8,543 nt of DNA from Accumulibacter sp. (GTDB lineage: Bacteria; Pseudomonadota; Gammaproteobacteria; Burkholderiales; Rhodocyclaceae). The notes beneath the pieces are model-generated. The model saw nothing but the letters and a program-made list of their open reading frames with translations. It was not told the DNA's origin and made no database searches. Shown in pieces: positions 5,810 through 8,543 of the stretch. The stretch covers positions 1 to 8,543 of the forward strand of contig DPSD01000250.1 in assembly GCA_003538495.1 (NCBI GenBank). Reading direction: 5' to 3'. Numbering within the stretch: position 1 is the first letter of the stretch; each line of letters starts with the position of its first letter. A program made the position numbers and the translations under genes.

Positions 5810-6241
5810 CTACAACATGCCGCTGATCGCGCGTTGTGACTCGCCGATCTCGCGGAAGCGGTCGATCGCCTCGCCGCAGGCGAAGTCTTCCAGCTCGAAG
5901 AACTGGCGCACTTCGATCTCGGTCTCCCGGCCCTCGCCGGCGGGATTGGGATAGCGCATGCTCCAACTGATTGCTTCTTCCCTGGACTTGACCTGGATGA
6001 TGGTGTAGCCGGCGGTCAGTTCCCTGGTCTCGGCGAAGGGTCCATCGACGAAGCTGCGCCGGTCGCCGGCGTAGCGGATTCGCCAGCCCTTGCTGCTCGC
6101 TTGCAAGCCCGAACCATCGACCAGGACGCCGGCGGTGGCCAGTTGCTCGTGATATTGCGCCATCGCCGTCAGCAGCGGCTCCCCTGGCATGACGCCGGCT
6201 TCGGTGTCGGCGGTCGCCTTGACAATGATCATGAATCGCAT
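5810..6241 (-). CDS. YCII-related (DGPF domain) protein 2 (143 aa)
   Basis: A second DGPF-family protein, longer than the first. It begins MRFMIIVKATADTEAG and has VDGSGLQAS (41-49). The signature is FVDGPFAETRELTAGYTIIQV (64-84), followed by SREEAISWSMRYP (86-98) and an acidic EIEVRQFFELEDF (108-120) typical of the longer subfamily. The start at 6241 is set by AGGAGT six nt upstream and by the family N-terminus; the frame is open 40 codons further up to 6361, but that stretch is not family-like and runs towards the promoter. It is the first gene after the ECF42-type promoter at 6383-6409 and is expected to be directly transcribed by the adjacent sigma factor. Confidence 0.9.
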   Translation of the reverse strand: MRFMIIVKATADTEAGVMPGEPLLTAMAQYHEQLATAGVLVDGSGLQASSKGWRIRYAGDRRSFVDGPFAETRELTAGYTIIQVKSREEAISWSMRYPNPAGEGRETEIEVRQFFELEDFACGEAIDRFREIGESQRAISGML

Positions 6242-6382
6242 GGGATGACTCCTGTGGGTAGGTGGCTGGCCGGAGCACGCGAGCTTCCAGCGCAAGCTGC
6301 GCCGTTGCTGGTCCGCCTGGGGATTCGCAAATAGTCCTCGACGCAGACGTTCGGACAGCAAAAAGTCTGTTCCTGCTCCCTA

Positions 6383-6409
6383 GTCGATCGGCCGGGCGTC
6401 GAATCGACA
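6383..6409 (-). promoter_or_regulatory. ECF42-type promoter of the YCII-to-MoaD block
   Basis: On the minus strand TGTCGA (6404-6409) is followed by exactly 17 nt and then CGAC (6383-6386). ECF42 sigma factors studied in Streptomyces recognise TGTCGA at -35 and CG[A/T]C at -10, as I recall from the published work. The element sits in the 245-bp gap after the sigma gene and before YCII protein 2, oriented towards the latter, with a predicted leader of about 135 nt. The hexamer alone is not rare in this DNA; the spacing, -10 match, intergenic position and direction together make the case. Confidence 0.65.
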
Positions 6410-6486
6410 CGCGGGCGAGATATTTTCGGTGGCCAGCGTTGCCGCGGCCCCGTGCAGGGATCGTGCCGTCCGATGATGCCGCTTCG

Positions 6487-7779
6487 TCAACCACTCAATT
6501 CGCCCAGCCGTCGCTCCAGGAAACGCCGCTCGGGCGCCTGGCTGGTCAGGCTCAGCGCCCGCAGATAGGCGGCTCGCGCGTCATCGTGTCGTCCCAGGCG
6601 GCGACAGAGGTCGGCACGGGCGGCGTGCGCGAGCCGGTAGTCGGCGAGTTCGCCGCGCGCCAGGATCGCGTCGATCAGCGTCAGCCCGGCGGCGGGCCCG
6701 TCGCGCATGGCCACCGCCACCGAACGGTTCAATTCGACCACCGGCGAGGGCTCGACCCGCAGCAGCACGTCGTACAAGCCGACGATCTCGCGCCAGTCGG
6801 TCGCGGCGGTGCTCGGCGCTTCGGCCAGCACCGCCGCGATCGCCGCCTGCAGCGCATACGGACCGAAGCGCCGCGAACTGAGCGCGTGCTCGACCAGCGC
6901 CACACCCTCGGCGATCTGTTCGCGCTCCCAGAGCGAGCGATCCTGGTCGTCGAGCAGAATCAGATCGCCGGTCGGCGAAGTGCGCGCCGCACGCCGCGAC
7001 TCGTGCAGCAGCATCAAGGCCAGCAAGCCCTCGACCTCCGGCTCCGGCAACAACTCGCGCAGCAGGCGACCCAGACGGATGGCCTCGCCCGAGAGATCGT
7101 GTCGGATCAACGCTGCTCCAGACGATGCCGAGTAGCCCTCGTTGAACACCAGGTAAATAACCCGCAGGACGCTGTCCAGGCGGGCCGGGAGGTCGCCTGG
7201 CGACGGTTCCTGGTAGGGGATGCGCGCATCGCGGATCTTCGCCTTGGCGCGGACGATGCGCTGCGCCAGCGTCGGCGCCGGCGTCAGGAAGGCGTTGGCA
7301 ATTTCCTCGGTGGTCAGGCCGCAGACCTCGCGCAAGGTCAGCGCCACCTGCGCGTCGGGCGATAGCGCCGGATGGCAACAGGTGAAAATCAGGCGCAGCC
7401 GATCATCCTCGAGTTGCTGGTCGTCCGTCGGCGCCGTGGCATCGGAGAGCGCCGCCAGCCGCTGCTCGGCCTCGTCCAGATCGCCGAGCGCTTCGAAGCG
7501 CGCGTTCCGGCGCAGCGCGTCAATGGCCTTGAAGCGACCGGTGGACACCAGCCAGGCGCGCGGACTGGCCGGCACGCCAGCGCGCGGCCACTGCTCCAGG
7601 GCCGCTCTGAAAGCGTCCTGCAGCGCCTCTTCGGCAAGGTCGAAATCGCCGAGCAAACGAATCAGGGTGGCCAGCACACGGCGCGATTCGGCGCGAAAGA
7701 CTGTGTCGATCAGCTCGCTTGTCTTCGCCGGCGCTACGTCGATCGCTTCGCGCGGCTGCTCGGTCGGAGTGATGCTCAT
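6487..7779 (-). CDS. ECF42-type RNA polymerase sigma factor with long C-terminal extension (430 aa)
   Basis: The protein redirects RNA polymerase to a dedicated promoter set. Sigma region 2 covers about 24-95, with GDFDLAEEALQDAF (44-57), PRAWLVSTGRFKAIDALRR (73-91). Region 4 covers about 125-185, with LIFTCCHPALSPDAQVAL (130-147) and the helix-turn-helix VCGLTTEEIANAFL (152-165). The remaining ~240 residues are the extension that defines this group, with YLVFNEGYSAS (209-219), a central helical region and VVELNRSVAVAMRDGPAAGL (347-366), then TPR-like helices. No anti-sigma gene is adjacent; in ECF42 proteins the extension is needed for activity and is thought to replace one. Two DGPF genes follow, the known genomic hallmark of ECF42. 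The ATG at 7779 lacks a strong Shine-Dalgarno sequence, and no TGTCGA element precedes it in the 66-bp gap upstream, so autoregulation is not apparent. Confidence 0.93.
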   Translation of the reverse strand: MSITPTEQPREAIDVAPAKTSELIDTVFRAESRRVLATLIRLLGDFDLAEEALQDAFRAALEQWPRAGVPASPRAWLVSTGRFKAIDALRRNARFEALGDLDEAEQRLAALSDATAPTDDQQLEDDRLRLIFTCCHPALSPDAQVALTLREVCGLTTEEIANAFLTPAPTLAQRIVRAKAKIRDARIPYQEPSPGDLPARLDSVLRVIYLVFNEGYSASSGAALIRHDLSGEAIRLGRLLRELLPEPEVEGLLALMLLHESRRAARTSPTGDLILLDDQDRSLWEREQIAEGVALVEHALSSRRFGPYALQAAIAAVLAEAPSTAATDWREIVGLYDVLLRVEPSPVVELNRSVAVAMRDGPAAGLTLIDAILARGELADYRLAHAARADLCRRLGRHDDARAAYLRALSLTSQAPERRFLERRLGELSG

Positions 7780-7845
7780 TAGCGTTCGGCCGGAAGCGTG
7801 GTCACAGGGAGCAGCATCGTCGTGGCGCAGTAGCCGTGGATTGGG

Positions 7846-8070
7846 TCAGCCCGGCGCACTTGGGCCAGCGTTCCGGGCCATCCACTGCGGGTCGTGGTCG
7901 GCAATTCGGCCCATCAACTGCTTGTCCCTGAGCACCGCCTTCCCTTGACGCTTGGTGACACGCACCAGCGCCCGAGTGTCGGTATCCGCGGTCGAGAACG
8001 CCGGTCGCCAATGTGCGACTCCGTTCAATGCGATCGCGAAAGTCCGTTCGGATGACGTCTTGCACCTCAC
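7846..8070 (-). CDS. Possible small protein coupled to the recombinase gene (74 aa)
   Basis: A GTG-initiated frame starts within the stop of the preceding gene (GTGA overlap), with AAAGG six nt upstream, the usual layout for translational coupling. The product is basic at first and contains FSTADTDTRALVRVTKRQG (25-43) and LMGRIADHDPQWM (52-64), which read like real protein rather than a shadow frame; I do not recognise the family. The opposite strand offers a frame across 7952-8212, but that one crosses the recombinase end and looks non-coding. It may be a conserved small gene or a remnant. Confidence 0.45.
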   Translation of the reverse strand: MRCKTSSERTFAIALNGVAHWRPAFSTADTDTRALVRVTKRQGKAVLRDKQLMGRIADHDPQWMARNAGPSAPG

Positions 8071-8543
8071 TCGGCACCTTTCCGGGGCGGCAGGAAGAAA
8101 TCCATGGGCCGGCGCAGCAGATGTTCAAGGACCGATCGGCCCAGCGTTCTCCACTGCGCGTCGGAAACCTGCCGGGAGCGCAGCGCGACGTCCAGGGCCA
8201 GCGCAAAACTGACACTCAGGTTGATGAAACCGATCATGCCGACACCCAGCGCTGCCCAGACGACGGCCGACAGGTGCGCCGAGAAATCCAGACCGACCAG
8301 GGCGACGCCGACGAAAGCCGACGAAAAGGCGACGTGACGGATGTCGATCGGCAGCCCCAGCAGGAGGCCGAACAAGGTCGTTCCCCCGAGCAGAGCACCG
8401 AACAGGAAGTTGCCGGCCAGCGCGCCGAGGTTGTCGCCGACGTAGGTTGCAAAATGGCGGCGGCGCGATTCGCCGAACAGGCGCCTGGGCCAGTCGAGTT
8501 GCAGGATGCGCTCGGGAATCCGGTTGTAGGCCGCGTAGTTGTC
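8067..8543 (-). CDS. SpecificRecombinase-family membrane protein, C-terminal part (5' end outside window)
   Basis: The last 158 residues are present and the frame enters from the right edge. Recognisable family segments are YVGDNLGALAGNFLFG, then LLLGLPIDIRHVAFSSAF, two or three hydrophobic helices (LVGLDFSAHLSAVVWAALG, GFINLSVSFALALDVAL), and the closing LEHLLRRPMDFFLPP. This matches the large (~650-700 aa) membrane proteins annotated as site-specific recombinase (Gcr-like), found mainly in betaproteobacteria. The name is historical: the visible part is membrane-spanning and shows no tyrosine- or serine-recombinase motif, so its true function is uncertain. It is not evidence of a mobile element. 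Confidence 0.82.
   Translation of the reverse strand, partial: DNYAAYNRIPERILQLDWPRRLFGESRRRHFATYVGDNLGALAGNFLFGALLGGTTLFGLLLGLPIDIRHVAFSSAFVGVALVGLDFSAHLSAVVWAALGVGMIGFINLSVSFALALDVALRSRQVSDAQWRTLGRSVLEHLLRRPMDFFLPPRKGAE

Noticed and set aside
6242..6361. Upstream start extending YCII protein 2 by 40 residues
   Set aside because: The extra residues are not family-like and a good AGGAGT precedes the ATG at 6241.
8067..8543. Recombinase annotation as a sign of a mobile element
   Set aside because: The family name is historical; the visible part is a membrane protein and no terminal repeats, integrase motifs or duplicated target sites are seen.
1..8543. CRISPR array, tRNA, rRNA or riboswitch
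   Set aside because: No regularly spaced repeats and no cloverleaf or conserved riboswitch core was found on reading either strand.

Overview
The window is high-GC DNA with dense coding, mostly on the minus strand, and looks like a betaproteobacterial chromosome. The indications are a PEP-CTERM (exosortase-sorted) surface protein with a sigma-54-type promoter, a fragment of the large membrane 'site-specific recombinase' family common in betaproteobacteria, and a GltD-like iron-sulfur flavoprotein. A member of the Rhodocyclales, such as an Accumulibacter-like floc former, would fit, but this is an inference from gene content and no rRNA or marker gene is present.

Layout. (1) 1-1703, minus: most of a GltD-like FAD/NAD(P) oxidoreductase with a C-terminal ferredoxin-type domain, cut by the window edge. 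(2) 1704-2293: a long regulatory interval. It holds a perfect 8-bp inverted repeat (2128-2156), a sigma-54 -24/-12 element (2209-2224) and possibly a small minus-strand ORF. (3) 2294-3127, plus: a 277-residue PEP-CTERM protein, followed by a hairpin (3166-3187) that separates it from the convergent minus-strand genes. (4) 3224-7779, minus: an ECF42-type sigma factor gene followed by five genes: YCII/DGPF protein, VOC (glyoxalase-fold) protein, a second YCII/DGPF protein, an Asp-box beta-propeller protein and a MoaD/ThiS-like sulfur carrier ending in Gly-Gly. (5) 7846-8543, minus: the C-terminal end of a SpecificRecombinase-family membrane protein, with a possible 74-residue ORF coupled to its stop codon.

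How the genes may work together. ECF42 sigma factors carry a long C-terminal extension in place of an anti-sigma partner and are known to be linked to DGPF (YCII) genes. The gap between the sigma gene and the first YCII gene contains TGTCGA-N17-CGAC on the minus strand, which matches the ECF42 promoter signature known to me from Streptomyces. The simplest model is that the sigma factor transcribes the five-gene block YCII-VOC-YCII-propeller-MoaD. The joining of a sulfur carrier and a Cys/His-rich beta-propeller to an ECF42 regulon is the least explained part of the window. Separately, the PEP-CTERM gene appears to be controlled by sigma-54 and an enhancer-binding protein, as expected if exopolysaccharide/exosortase regulators of the PrsK/PrsR type act on it.
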